This document shows, one piece after another, positions 7,968 through 13,605 of a stretch of DNA of 17,914 bases (position 1 is its first letter; every line of letters begins with the position of its first letter). This DNA is from Aalborgiella sp043740415. Lineage in GTDB: Bacteria > Pseudomonadota > Gammaproteobacteria > Burkholderiales > Burkholderiaceae_C. Both the position numbers and the translations under genes were made by a program. The notes beneath the pieces were generated by a model that did not search any database, had not been told where the DNA came from, and was given only the letters and a program-made list of their open reading frames with translations. The stretch spans positions 1 through 17,914 of the forward strand of contig JAYUCJ010000289.1 in the NCBI GenBank assembly GCA_043740415.1, given 5' to 3'.

Positions 7968-8005
7968 AAAGCCGCTCCTGGTAATTCGGGTAGCGGCTTT
8001 TTCTT
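7878..8005 (+). ncRNA. Predicted structured small RNA beside the DUF3800 gene, opposite strand to the operon
   Basis: Promoter and terminator predict a transcript of about 125-128 nt. Its first bases, TG-T-TGGGGA (7877-7885), pair with TCCCCACA (7951-7958), with one bulged base, closing the whole body. Inside are a hairpin CGGC-tccat-GCCG (7893-7905) and a short GGA-GAAA-TCC (7924-7933) with a GNRA-type loop. The terminator hairpin follows at 7968-8000. G-U pairs (7979-7988, perhaps 7876-7959) fit RNA from the plus strand better than from the minus strand. The last 40 or so nt are antisense to the 3' end of the DUF3800 gene. This is a prediction from sequence only. It could be an independent RNA partner of DUF3800, an antisense regulator, or a structured leader of res read the other way. 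Confidence 0.55.
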
Positions 8006-8815
8006 TGTGTAATACGTGCCGTAAGCCGCCACAGCTTTGTCGTCCACGTCATGGATTAAGCCGACTTTGCCCCACAGCATTTCAATAAACCGGCTTTCTC
8101 CCTTGCAGTAATAACGCTGCAACGCCCACAACATATAGTCCACCGCTTGTATGCAGGGCTCTTTGCGGGGGCTGCTGGCTATCAGTTCAATTTGCGTGGT
8201 GACAGGCTTGTTCCACTTTTGCTCAAAACGTGAACGCGCGAGGGTGAGCGCGTCTTGGAAAGCGCGCGTTCTGTCGGCTGTGCCTCTCACAGCAAAGTTA
8301 ATCTTGCAAGTTTCATACGAATGCAGCCGATCTTTAAACAAACGCGCCACCGTTTGGTCGTAAAGCTCATTGGGGTGGTAGCGGTAGTTGGCATCTCGTG
8401 CGTTGCGTTCCTGCACGTACGCCAGCACGTAGCGCATATCGCGCACCACGGCATAAAACTTCATCTCGTGCCGCGCCAGCAGCTTGAACACTTCGCGGCG
8501 AACTTCGGGAACATCGTTTTTGGCATGAAACATGAAGGCTGTTTTTTGCCGCGCTGCCTGCATCGATGGCACATCCTTGAAATAAGGGTCTTGCAGCAAA
8601 TCTTGTCGCAACGCCTCCAGCTCTGCCGCCAAGATTGTGGATTGCTGAACTTGTAACACCCCCAGCATGAAGTGGCTACCCACGAGCGGCGATCCTAATA
8701 AAACACGCCCTTGCGAGCCAAACAGCACGCCGTCGCCAGATTCATCCACAAAATAGTGGGTGCTTGCGTCTTCGGGCTGTTTTTTGGGTTTCATGGCACG
8801 ATTTTCTTGTTTCAC
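7964..8815 (-). CDS. DUF3800 domain protein inside the type III R-M operon
   Basis: A 283-residue protein with the DUF3800 hallmarks: an N-terminal acidic motif YFVDESGD (D24, E25, D28), a mid-protein FHAKND (96-101), and a C-terminal acidic motif QAVDYMLWALQRYY with D226. The spacing of acidic residues suggests a metal-dependent RNase H-like nuclease fold; that is inference, and the family has no firmly established activity. The GTG start at 8815 overlaps the mod stop in a GTGA arrangement, which suggests translational coupling. An in-frame ATG at 8794 (276 residues) is the alternative start, with only a weak upstream purine stretch. The gene lies between mod and res, so its product is probably made together with the restriction enzyme. 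A predicted structured RNA runs antisense into its 3' end. Confidence 0.85.
   Translation of the reverse strand: MKQENRAMKPKKQPEDASTHYFVDESGDGVLFGSQGRVLLGSPLVGSHFMLGVLQVQQSTILAAELEALRQDLLQDPYFKDVPSMQAARQKTAFMFHAKNDVPEVRREVFKLLARHEMKFYAVVRDMRYVLAYVQERNARDANYRYHPNELYDQTVARLFKDRLHSYETCKINFAVRGTADRTRAFQDALTLARSRFEQKWNKPVTTQIELIASSPRKEPCIQAVDYMLWALQRYYCKGESRFIEMLWGKVGLIHDVDDKAVAAYGTYYTKKKPLPELPGAAL
7968..8002 (+). terminator. Intrinsic terminator of the predicted small RNA
   Basis: A 9-bp stem AAAGCCGCT (7968-7976) / AGCGGCTTT (7992-8000) is extended by CCTG/CGGG (7977-7980 / 7987-7990, one U-G pair and one bulged T) around a 6-nt loop. It is followed directly by TTTTTCTTT on the plus strand. In the minus direction the stem is followed by only three T, so it should work mainly on plus-strand transcripts. 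It lies within the last codons of the DUF3800 gene. Confidence 0.75.
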
Positions 8816-10731
8816 CGCGCCCGCACATCATACGGAATATGCCTGAACGTCACCTTCGCCTGCTTCAGCCGCTCCTCGCCCAGCCGGCAGGCTTCGCCGT
8901 AGACGACCAAATCCAGTTCCGCCCCCACCGGCGCATCGGCCAGCACCTTGGCGTGCAATTCCAGTAGCGCAGCCAGCACCTCGCGGGTGAGCACGTTGCC
9001 GCTGGCGGGGCGTTTGTCGCCCAGAATGCCGTTGTAAAGCAGGTAATAGGCCGTTCCCTTGGGCGTTTGGGGAGCATCCAACGCCGTTCGGGCTACATCC
9101 TCCACCGTTCGGGCTGAGCCTGTCGAAGCCTCAGCAAACCCTTCGACAAGCTCAGGGCGAACGGAATCAAACGCCAAATCAGCCGTTTCGCCCTGTTTTA
9201 GAGACTCAATTTGGTTGTAGCCGGCGTATTCATTACTTAGGCTGCTATTAAATATATAGTGTGTGCCAATGTGCGGTGTGCCGGGTTTGGAGGCTGTCAA
9301 ATCCAGTGCCGTGCCGGTGTCCTGCTGCCAGACGAAGGCGGCGAGTGTCGCAAAGCGCACGGCGGGGTTGATGCGGCCACGGTCGTCAAACACCGCCTCC
9401 CCCAGCCGCAGGAAGCGGAAAGCCCCGCCGCCCGTCCAATTCACCGCCTTGCTGATGCCGCCCTGCTCGCCATCCAGCACCTTTTGCAGCCGTGGCAAGC
9501 AATGCGTCGCCGCGTGCTCCCCCATTTCAATCCCAATCCACCGCCGCCCCATCTTGTGCGCGACGGCGGCCGTGGTGCCGCTGCCGAGGAAGCTGTCGAG
9601 GACGAGGGCGCCTTCGTTGGTGGCGAGTTCTAGAACTCTTTTAATAAGCGCTTCGGGTTTGGGTGTGGTGAATGCACCTGCATCGTCAAAAAACGCTTTT
9701 ACTTCAGCTTTTGAGGTTCGATTGCTGCCAACGTCTGAGTGAGTCCAAATGGTTTCAGATGGCCGCCCCGTGTTTTGGTCGGCAAAAATTCTGAAATATG
9801 CACTCCAGCCGTTTTTGCCAGTACGCCACTCAATACGCGAGGCCTCATCTGCAACTTTTATACGACTCCAGCGCCACGCACCGTCTTTGCCGTCTGTACG
9901 CTTTGGATAAACTTCACTGCCATCTGGGGCAATAAGTGGGTAATACAGGTTCGGACGAGTTTCCCGAGAATCACCCTGACCTCCCATAGCGCGAAGCGGT
10001 TTGAGGTAATAGTTGCGGCCATTCTCATCCACTTTGTCGTAATGTGACGCCATTTCAGTATCGAGTCGTTTCAGCGTGAAGCTCGAAGCGTTTTTGCAAG
10101 CGACCAATAAATGATCGTGTCGAGTTGAAAATTGCAGCGAATCCATCTTTGGACTGTCAGATTTCTCCCAAACCACATTCGCCACAAAATTCCCCCGCCC
10201 AAACACCTCATCCATCAGCACCTTGAGGTAGTGCCCCTCGTTGTCGTCGATGGTCACCCAGATCGAGCCGTCCTCGCGCAGCAGCTCGCGCAAGAGCTGC
10301 AGACGCGGCAGCATCAGGCTGAGCCACTGGGCGTGCTCCAGGTTGTCGTCGTAGTGCTCAAACGCGCTTTTGGTGTTGTAGGGCGGGTCGATGAAGATGC
10401 ATTTGACCTGTCCCCGGTAAAACGGCAGCAGCGCCTTCAGCGCCTCCAGGTTGTCGCCCTGAATCAGCAGATTATCAAAAACACCCGTTCGGGCTGAGCT
10501 TGTCGAAGCCTTAGACTCTTCGACAAGCTCAGGGCGAACGGGGGTGAAATTTAAGCCGTTTTGAGTGCTATTTTTGCCTTTAGCCGGTGTATTTGTTGCT
10601 TTAGTAGCTATTAAATTTATAGCGTTTTCAGCGTTGGATGTGTGTGCAGATACCTGCTCCAGCAGCCGGTAGGGCACTTTGGCGGCGGTGGTGAAGGCAG
10701 AGGCGCGGTTGAGCCAGTCTAGGGTGGGCAT
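8812..10731 (-). CDS. mod: Type III DNA modification methyltransferase (Mod), N6-adenine, beta class
   Basis: This subunit recognises the DNA target and methylates adenine; it also gives Res its specificity. In the 639 residues the catalytic DPPY (115-118) comes before the SAM-binding FLGSGTT (381-387), the beta-class order typical of type III Mod. The target-recognition region lies between them (about 190-340). The N-terminus MPTLDWLNRASAFTT and LLIQGDNLEALKALLPFYRGQVKCIFIDPP are split by about 50 residues encoded by two inserted repeats (50-bp repeat, about 36-52; palindromic repeat, 64-82). Another pair lies at about 490-506 and 523-542. All are in frame and both catalytic motifs are intact. 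The ATG at 10731 has no clear ribosome-binding site. The gene begins 38 bp after the antitoxin gene, and its stop overlaps the DUF3800 start. Confidence 0.94.
   Translation of the reverse strand: MPTLDWLNRASAFTTAAKVPYRLLEQVSAHTSNAENAINLIATKATNTPAKGKNSTQNGLNFTPVRPELVEESKASTSSARTGVFDNLLIQGDNLEALKALLPFYRGQVKCIFIDPPYNTKSAFEHYDDNLEHAQWLSLMLPRLQLLRELLREDGSIWVTIDDNEGHYLKVLMDEVFGRGNFVANVVWEKSDSPKMDSLQFSTRHDHLLVACKNASSFTLKRLDTEMASHYDKVDENGRNYYLKPLRAMGGQGDSRETRPNLYYPLIAPDGSEVYPKRTDGKDGAWRWSRIKVADEASRIEWRTGKNGWSAYFRIFADQNTGRPSETIWTHSDVGSNRTSKAEVKAFFDDAGAFTTPKPEALIKRVLELATNEGALVLDSFLGSGTTAAVAHKMGRRWIGIEMGEHAATHCLPRLQKVLDGEQGGISKAVNWTGGGAFRFLRLGEAVFDDRGRINPAVRFATLAAFVWQQDTGTALDLTASKPGTPHIGTHYIFNSSLSNEYAGYNQIESLKQGETADLAFDSVRPELVEGFAEASTGSARTVEDVARTALDAPQTPKGTAYYLLYNGILGDKRPASGNVLTREVLAALLELHAKVLADAPVGAELDLVVYGEACRLGEERLKQAKVTFRHIPYDVRAR
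9105..9164. repeat. Palindromic dispersed repeat (RPELVEG type), copy 1, inside mod
   Basis: Two 24-nt arms (9105-9128 and 9141-9164) are inverted copies that match at 21 of 24 positions, around a 12-nt centre. In the mod frame it encodes VRPELVEGFAEASTGSART. The element is 60 nt, a multiple of three. An 11-nt partial copy of its outer end (CCGTTCGGGCT) stands 21 nt away at 9084-9094. Such repeats are widespread in environmental proteobacteria (general knowledge). Confidence 0.85.
9214..9263 (-). repeat. 50-bp dispersed repeat, copy 3 (inside mod)
   Basis: Ungapped match on the minus strand: CTATATATTTAATAGC at the left, ACGCCGGCTA at the right. It is in frame with mod and encodes about residues 490-506 (THYIFNSSLSNEYAGYN). 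It stands 49 nt from the palindromic repeat at 9105-9164. Confidence 0.75.
10484..10542. repeat. Palindromic dispersed repeat (RPELVEG type), copy 2, inside mod
   Basis: 25-nt arms at 10484-10508 and 10518-10542 are inverted copies matching at 23 of 25 positions, around a 9-nt centre. In the mod frame it encodes VRPELVEESKASTSSART. It has the same orientation and frame as copy 1, but a different centre. Confidence 0.85.
10577..10626 (-). repeat. 50-bp dispersed repeat, copy 4 (inside mod)
   Basis: Ungapped match on the minus strand: GCTATAAATTTAATAGC at the left, with a perfect GCTAT/ATAGC inverted repeat, and ACACCGGCTAAAGG at the right. It is in frame, encoding about Mod residues 36-52 (NAINLIATKATNTPAKG), and lies 34 nt from the palindromic repeat at 10484-10542. 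Confidence 0.8.
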
Positions 10732-10769
10732 GGGAGAAGTAACGGTAAAAGGTAAGAACGAGTGCCTTG

Positions 10770-11894
10770 TTAGGTAGTGGGGGCGAGTTCGTAGCGGTCT
10801 TTTAAGTTGGTCAGGGGGCTGGCGTAGCCTACCCGTCCCATGTGCTGCAAGCAGCCAACGACGATACCAGGATGGATAGCGACTTCCACTGCAAAAGCGC
10901 GGATGCTTGCCGCTGTCAGATCAATCTCACCTAATCTGCGTCGGTCAACCGCTGTAAGAAGTACATCGGCGGCAAATTGGTTGGCTTCTTTCTCTTCTTT
11001 GCTTTCTACGGCTGCGCCAGAGCTGGCATCGTCCAGAAACACGGCCCGCTTGGGGTGTTTGAGGATGTGCGCTACTTCGTGGAAGAAGTTGAACCAAAAC
11101 ATGTCGTTCCATTTGCCTAAGAGCGAGAGCTGGATGAGCGGCCTGTCCCCCAACCAGCGTGCCACACCACTGACGTGGGTGCCTGAAAAAGGCGCAACAA
11201 AGAGCAAAATCACGCCCGCTTCGGCACACAAGGTTTTTAAGCCTTCGCCAATCTCAGTTGCAGGCTGGGTGCTGAGCGCGCGCATGGCGGGCACATTGGC
11301 TTGCAGCGTTTCGACGTTGTAGGCTGGAAAATCACCTGATTGCATGGCAGTTTGGGCATCCAGCTCACCCAGTCGCAACCAGGCGGTGATGGCGGCATTG
11401 TTGGTTTGCTTGGCTGGGTTGGCACGGCGAAAGGCGGCTTGCACTTTGCCATATTGGTCTAGCCAGCCTTCGGGCGAGGCGACACCAAAAAAACGCAGGG
11501 CGGCATCGATCAAGGTGGCTTTGAAGTTGGCGGTCAGTGTTCCAGAAGGCAGTTTTCCGATTTTTTGCAGTTGCTTGAGGGGCAGTGAATCGAGCCACGC
11601 CATGCGGTCAGGCATGCGCACGGCGTCACGCTGGCGGGCTAAAAATTCGCGGTAATTTGCCTCACGGGCTAGCCAGAAGTTGGCGGGGGTGCCTAACACG
11701 CGTTCAAGCTCAAGCGCTGTGTCTTCGGTGATTTCTTTCGCGCCCAAAATCATTTCATTGATGGGGTTCAGCGGTCGCCCCATGCGCCGCGCCAGTTCGG
11801 CCTGGGTGATGCCGCGTTCTTCAAGTAGTTCAAGCAAGGTGCTGCCAGGAGGCGACACGGTGCTGGGTTGGTAAGCTAGGTTCGGTTCATTCAT
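10770..11894 (-). CDS. HigA-like antitoxin fused to an ImmA/IrrE metallopeptidase domain (XRE family)
   Basis: A 374-residue protein. The N-terminal helix-turn-helix (about 15-70: LLEERGITQAELARRMGR, LGAKEI, LERVLGTPANFW) is of the HigA/VapI XRE type, which normally represses its own operon and neutralises the toxin. The C-terminal ImmA/IrrE-type domain has the zinc motif HEVAH (272-276) and a likely third ligand E303 in EKEANQFAAD. In other systems such domains cut repressors or sense stress; what it cuts here is unknown. The frame is open further upstream, to 12008, but ATG 11894 is preferred: it starts the conserved region and overlaps the toxin stop by 8 nt, the usual toxin-antitoxin coupling. 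mod starts 38 bp downstream. Confidence 0.88.
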   Translation of the reverse strand: MNEPNLAYQPSTVSPPGSTLLELLEERGITQAELARRMGRPLNPINEMILGAKEITEDTALELERVLGTPANFWLAREANYREFLARQRDAVRMPDRMAWLDSLPLKQLQKIGKLPSGTLTANFKATLIDAALRFFGVASPEGWLDQYGKVQAAFRRANPAKQTNNAAITAWLRLGELDAQTAMQSGDFPAYNVETLQANVPAMRALSTQPATEIGEGLKTLCAEAGVILLFVAPFSGTHVSGVARWLGDRPLIQLSLLGKWNDMFWFNFFHEVAHILKHPKRAVFLDDASSGAAVESKEEKEANQFAADVLLTAVDRRRLGEIDLTAASIRAFAVEVAIHPGIVVGCLQHMGRVGYASPLTNLKDRYELAPTT

Positions 11895-12234
11895 GGTAGT
11901 CCACCACTTCAACAATATAAATACTATCAATCGCCCGCCAGTCCAAGCCTCCATCGGCTTTGGTGGGCGGGGGTTCTTTTTGAGGTCGCACAATGAGGCG
12001 ACGCCCATCTTGCAATCGGGCTGAAAATTGACCTTTGCGATCTCTTGTCAGTTCTTCCCATGATCCTGGCAAAGAGCGCATCGTCTCCATCGATGGCGCT
12101 GCGTGCAGATCATCAAGTCGGCTTTGTAGTTTTTTAGCAGAGGGTTCGCCAAAAGCGGCTTTGACCTTGCGCAGATTTTCAAAAAAAAGCTTGTCCGCAG
12201 CCGTTAAGAAGTCAATTTTCAAGTTTAGTTCCAC
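11887..12234 (-). CDS. HigB-like RelE/ParE-superfamily toxin
   Basis: A 115-residue protein resembling the HigB/'killer protein' branch of the RelE/ParE toxins, which cleave mRNA on the ribosome. Seen here are AKKLQSRLDDLHAAPSM, the core ELTRDRKGQFSARLQDGRRL and the C-terminal IYIVEVVDYHE. The GTG start at 12234 gives the family's usual length (about 110-115) and N-terminus; no in-frame ATG precedes it nearby. Its stop overlaps the antitoxin start by 8 nt, so this is a toxin-first pair, as in higBA. The promoter should lie in the AT-rich 33 bp after the DUF493 stop, or further up inside that gene; a -10-like TAGAAT is present at about 12247-12252, without a convincing -35. Toxicity is inferred. 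Confidence 0.85.
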   Translation of the reverse strand: MELNLKIDFLTAADKLFFENLRKVKAAFGEPSAKKLQSRLDDLHAAPSMETMRSLPGSWEELTRDRKGQFSARLQDGRRLIVRPQKEPPPTKADGGLDWRAIDSIYIVEVVDYHE

Positions 12235-12267
12235 CCCAAGGATGGATTATTCTACTCTAAAATAAAT

Positions 12268-12576
12268 TTACAACACCATCTTCACCATCGGGTGCGTCGA
12301 CAGCGTGCGGTACAGCTCGTCCAATTGCTCGCGGCTGGTGGCGGTGATGTTGATGGTGATGCCCAGGTAATTGCCGCCTTTGCTTTCACGTAATTCGAGG
12401 GTTTTGGCGTCAAACGTGGGGTCAAACTCGTGGGCGATGAGGGTGATGGCATGGACGAAGCCGTCCGCCTTGGCGCCCATGACCTTGATCGGGAAGGCGC
12501 AGGGGTAGACGATGAGGGATTCTTCGACCACGGGGGCGCTGGATGCGGCTGTGACAGCAGGTTTTTCAGGATTCAT
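12268..12576 (-). CDS. DUF493 / YbeD-family protein
   Basis: A 102-residue protein of the YbeD family (E. coli YbeD 87 residues), a small ACT-like fold protein commonly placed just upstream of lipB. Visible family features are YPCAFPIKVMG near residue 24, the KGGNYLGITINITATSREQLDELY block, and the C-terminal HPMVKMVL. The first 20 residues (rich in Ala, Pro and Val) are an extension. Its biochemical role is unsettled; the link to lipoate synthesis rests on gene neighbourhood. Here it is separated from lipB by 7.2 kb of toxin-antitoxin and restriction genes on the same strand, which looks like an insertion into an ancestral DUF493-lipB-lipA operon. Confidence 0.9.
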   Translation of the reverse strand: MNPEKPAVTAASSAPVVEESLIVYPCAFPIKVMGAKADGFVHAITLIAHEFDPTFDAKTLELRESKGGNYLGITINITATSREQLDELYRTLSTHPMVKMVL

Positions 12577-12620
12577 GCGGCAATTATCGCGCTGAGAGGG
12601 TTGTAAGGGCGGTTAACGGG

Positions 12621-12660
12621 TCGAATGGCGGCTTACGTTTGGCAAATTGCCGCGATTCGA
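12621..12660. other. Hairpin of 11 bp upstream of DUF493
   Basis: TCGAAT-G-GCGGC (12621-12632) faces GCCGC-G-ATTCGA (12649-12660): 6 and 5 bp around one central G-G mismatch, with a 16-nt loop. It has no T-run on either side, so it does not look like a terminator. It begins 45 nt upstream of the DUF493 start and ends 5 nt from the hydrolase remnant. Its role is unknown; it could be part of the DUF493 leader or an operator. Confidence 0.4.
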
Positions 12661-12664
12661 GCCG

Positions 12665-12858
12665 CTAAACTGACGTGCTGCTGCGGGCAGACCAGGGTTG
12701 CACGGGCGAGGCACGCCCAGAAAAAACTGGGTCTACCAACACGTTCAAACCACTGGCCTGTACCAAGGCGGTGGCGTGCCCATCTAGGTGACAGTGGGTG
12801 AAGCTGGGGCTTTGAGTAGGGCAAGAACAGCCTGAACACTACGCGTGTGGTGCGCCTT
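12665..12858 (-). pseudogene. Decayed MBL-fold metallo-hydrolase (UlaG/NAPE-PLD-like) remnant
   Basis: On the minus strand, 12778-12665 reads HATALVQASGLNVLVDPV followed by FSGRASPVQPWSAR and a stop. This closely resembles the GHAT…LQ…GLNVLTDPVFS.RASPV core of UlaG-like MBL hydrolases. Just upstream, VT-stop-MG lies where relatives have VTWxGHAT: a TGG-to-TAG change (12784-12786) and a one-base loss are enough to explain both the stop and the frame change. Further up, KAHHT (12844-12858) matches the N-terminal KxHHT of such proteins, but only about 20 residues separate it from VT instead of about 70, implying a deletion. The HxHxDH metal site and the rest of the gene are absent. It accounts for part of the 413-bp gap at 12577-12989. 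Confidence 0.6.
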
Positions 12859-12904
12859 GATCGTGCTGTCATTTTGCGCGTTTGAGTTGCTGAAAAACGT
12901 CAAA

Positions 12905-12954
12905 ATTGCTATACTTATGATAGCTATAAAAGCATATTTTACGCCGGCTAGGTG
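12905..12954 (+). repeat. 50-bp dispersed repeat, copy 5 (intergenic)
   Basis: Ungapped match: ATTGCTAT at the left with a perfect GCTAT/ATAGC inverted repeat, and ACGCCGGCTAGG at the right. It is the only copy outside a gene, and lies between the hydrolase remnant and the CopD-like gene. Confidence 0.75.
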
Positions 12955-12989
12955 CCAATTTAGCATGTAAAAATAGAGTTTTATAGGGT

Positions 12990-13439
12990 TTAGTGAAGAA
13001 ACAGCACGGCAGCAATAGCCAACCAGCCAAGCACAAAATTGGTTTTCACAATCGCCTGAATTTGCCCCAAGCGTCGCCCCGCCTCAGGCCAGTCAGTCGC
13101 CGCAACAGCCAGCTTTAAACGTTTGAACGGTCCAAAATAGACGTGACCAAACAGGGCAAACATCAGCACACCAATGCCCAGCATCACATGCCAGCCCAGT
13201 GGCGCCGCCTTCATGCCCACGGTCATCAGCATGCCTGTGCCGGTGACCAGCAAAGCCGCAATACAGAGCCCAACCAAGGGAAAAAAGCGCCCCATCACAC
13301 CCGCCATCAAGGGTAGCCGCAAGGCCGGCTGCAATTTTTCGGTGACGACCGGACGCAAGATCCACAGCATGAACGTCATGCCGCCCATCCAAACGATGGC
13401 GCCGGCAAGGTGGAGGAATTTGGAGAGGAGATAGACCAT
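12990..13439 (-). CDS. CopD-like small integral membrane protein
   Basis: A 149-residue inner-membrane protein with four predicted membrane segments (about 5-25, 45-72, 82-103 and 128-148). The first carries H10 and W17-MGG in KFLHLAGAIVWMGGMTFM, the His/Trp pattern of the CopD/DUF2269-like membrane domain, and a second histidine lies in FGHVYFGPFKRL. Such proteins are linked to copper handling or haem-like quinone membrane domains, but this short version is often simply annotated as CopD family; no copper genes stand beside it. The ATG at 13439 gives the expected start directly before segment one. It is divergent from the ATP synthase operon, sharing a 166-bp intergenic region. Confidence 0.7.
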   Translation of the reverse strand: MVYLLSKFLHLAGAIVWMGGMTFMLWILRPVVTEKLQPALRLPLMAGVMGRFFPLVGLCIAALLVTGTGMLMTVGMKAAPLGWHVMLGIGVLMFALFGHVYFGPFKRLKLAVAATDWPEAGRRLGQIQAIVKTNFVLGWLAIAAVLFLH

Positions 13440-13553
13440 GGGCTGCTTTCAAAAATGAGTCTGTATTTTGCACGTAGTGTTGAATTTATGCGTCAATTTG
13501 TGTCAATTTCTTCAAAGGCGCTTGTTTTTGGTGCGATTTTTAACACAGGGGTC

Positions 13554-13583
13554 TAGACAAGGGTGCGGGTTTATACGTATAAT
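13554..13583 (+). promoter_or_regulatory. Sigma70 promoter of the ATP synthase operon
   Basis: TAGACA (13554-13559), 18 nt, and a perfect TATAAT (13578-13583) stand 22 bp before the atpI ATG, predicting a start near 13590 and a leader of about 16 nt. About 45-60 bp upstream of the -35, GTCAATTT occurs twice, 10 bp apart (13492-13499, 13502-13509), on one face of the helix, which might bind a regulator. Confidence 0.6.
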
Positions 13584-13605
13584 CAGTGGCTGTGCCGAGT
13601 TACAT

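Noticed and set aside
7345..8052. Long minus-strand frame overlapping res and the DUF3800 end
   Set aside because: It is a shadow of res in another frame with no recognisable domain.
11895..12008. Longer start for the XRE/ImmA protein
   Set aside because: The extension lies wholly inside the toxin gene; ATG 11894 gives the normal coupled overlap and the family N-terminus.
12784..12966. 60-codon minus-strand reading frame
   Set aside because: It runs through the 50-bp repeat and the front of the decayed hydrolase; it is best explained as pseudogene plus repeat.
13468..13605. N-terminal extension of atpI from a GTG at 13468
   Set aside because: A perfect -10 box and good -35 lie downstream of it, and the extra residues look like translated intergenic sequence.
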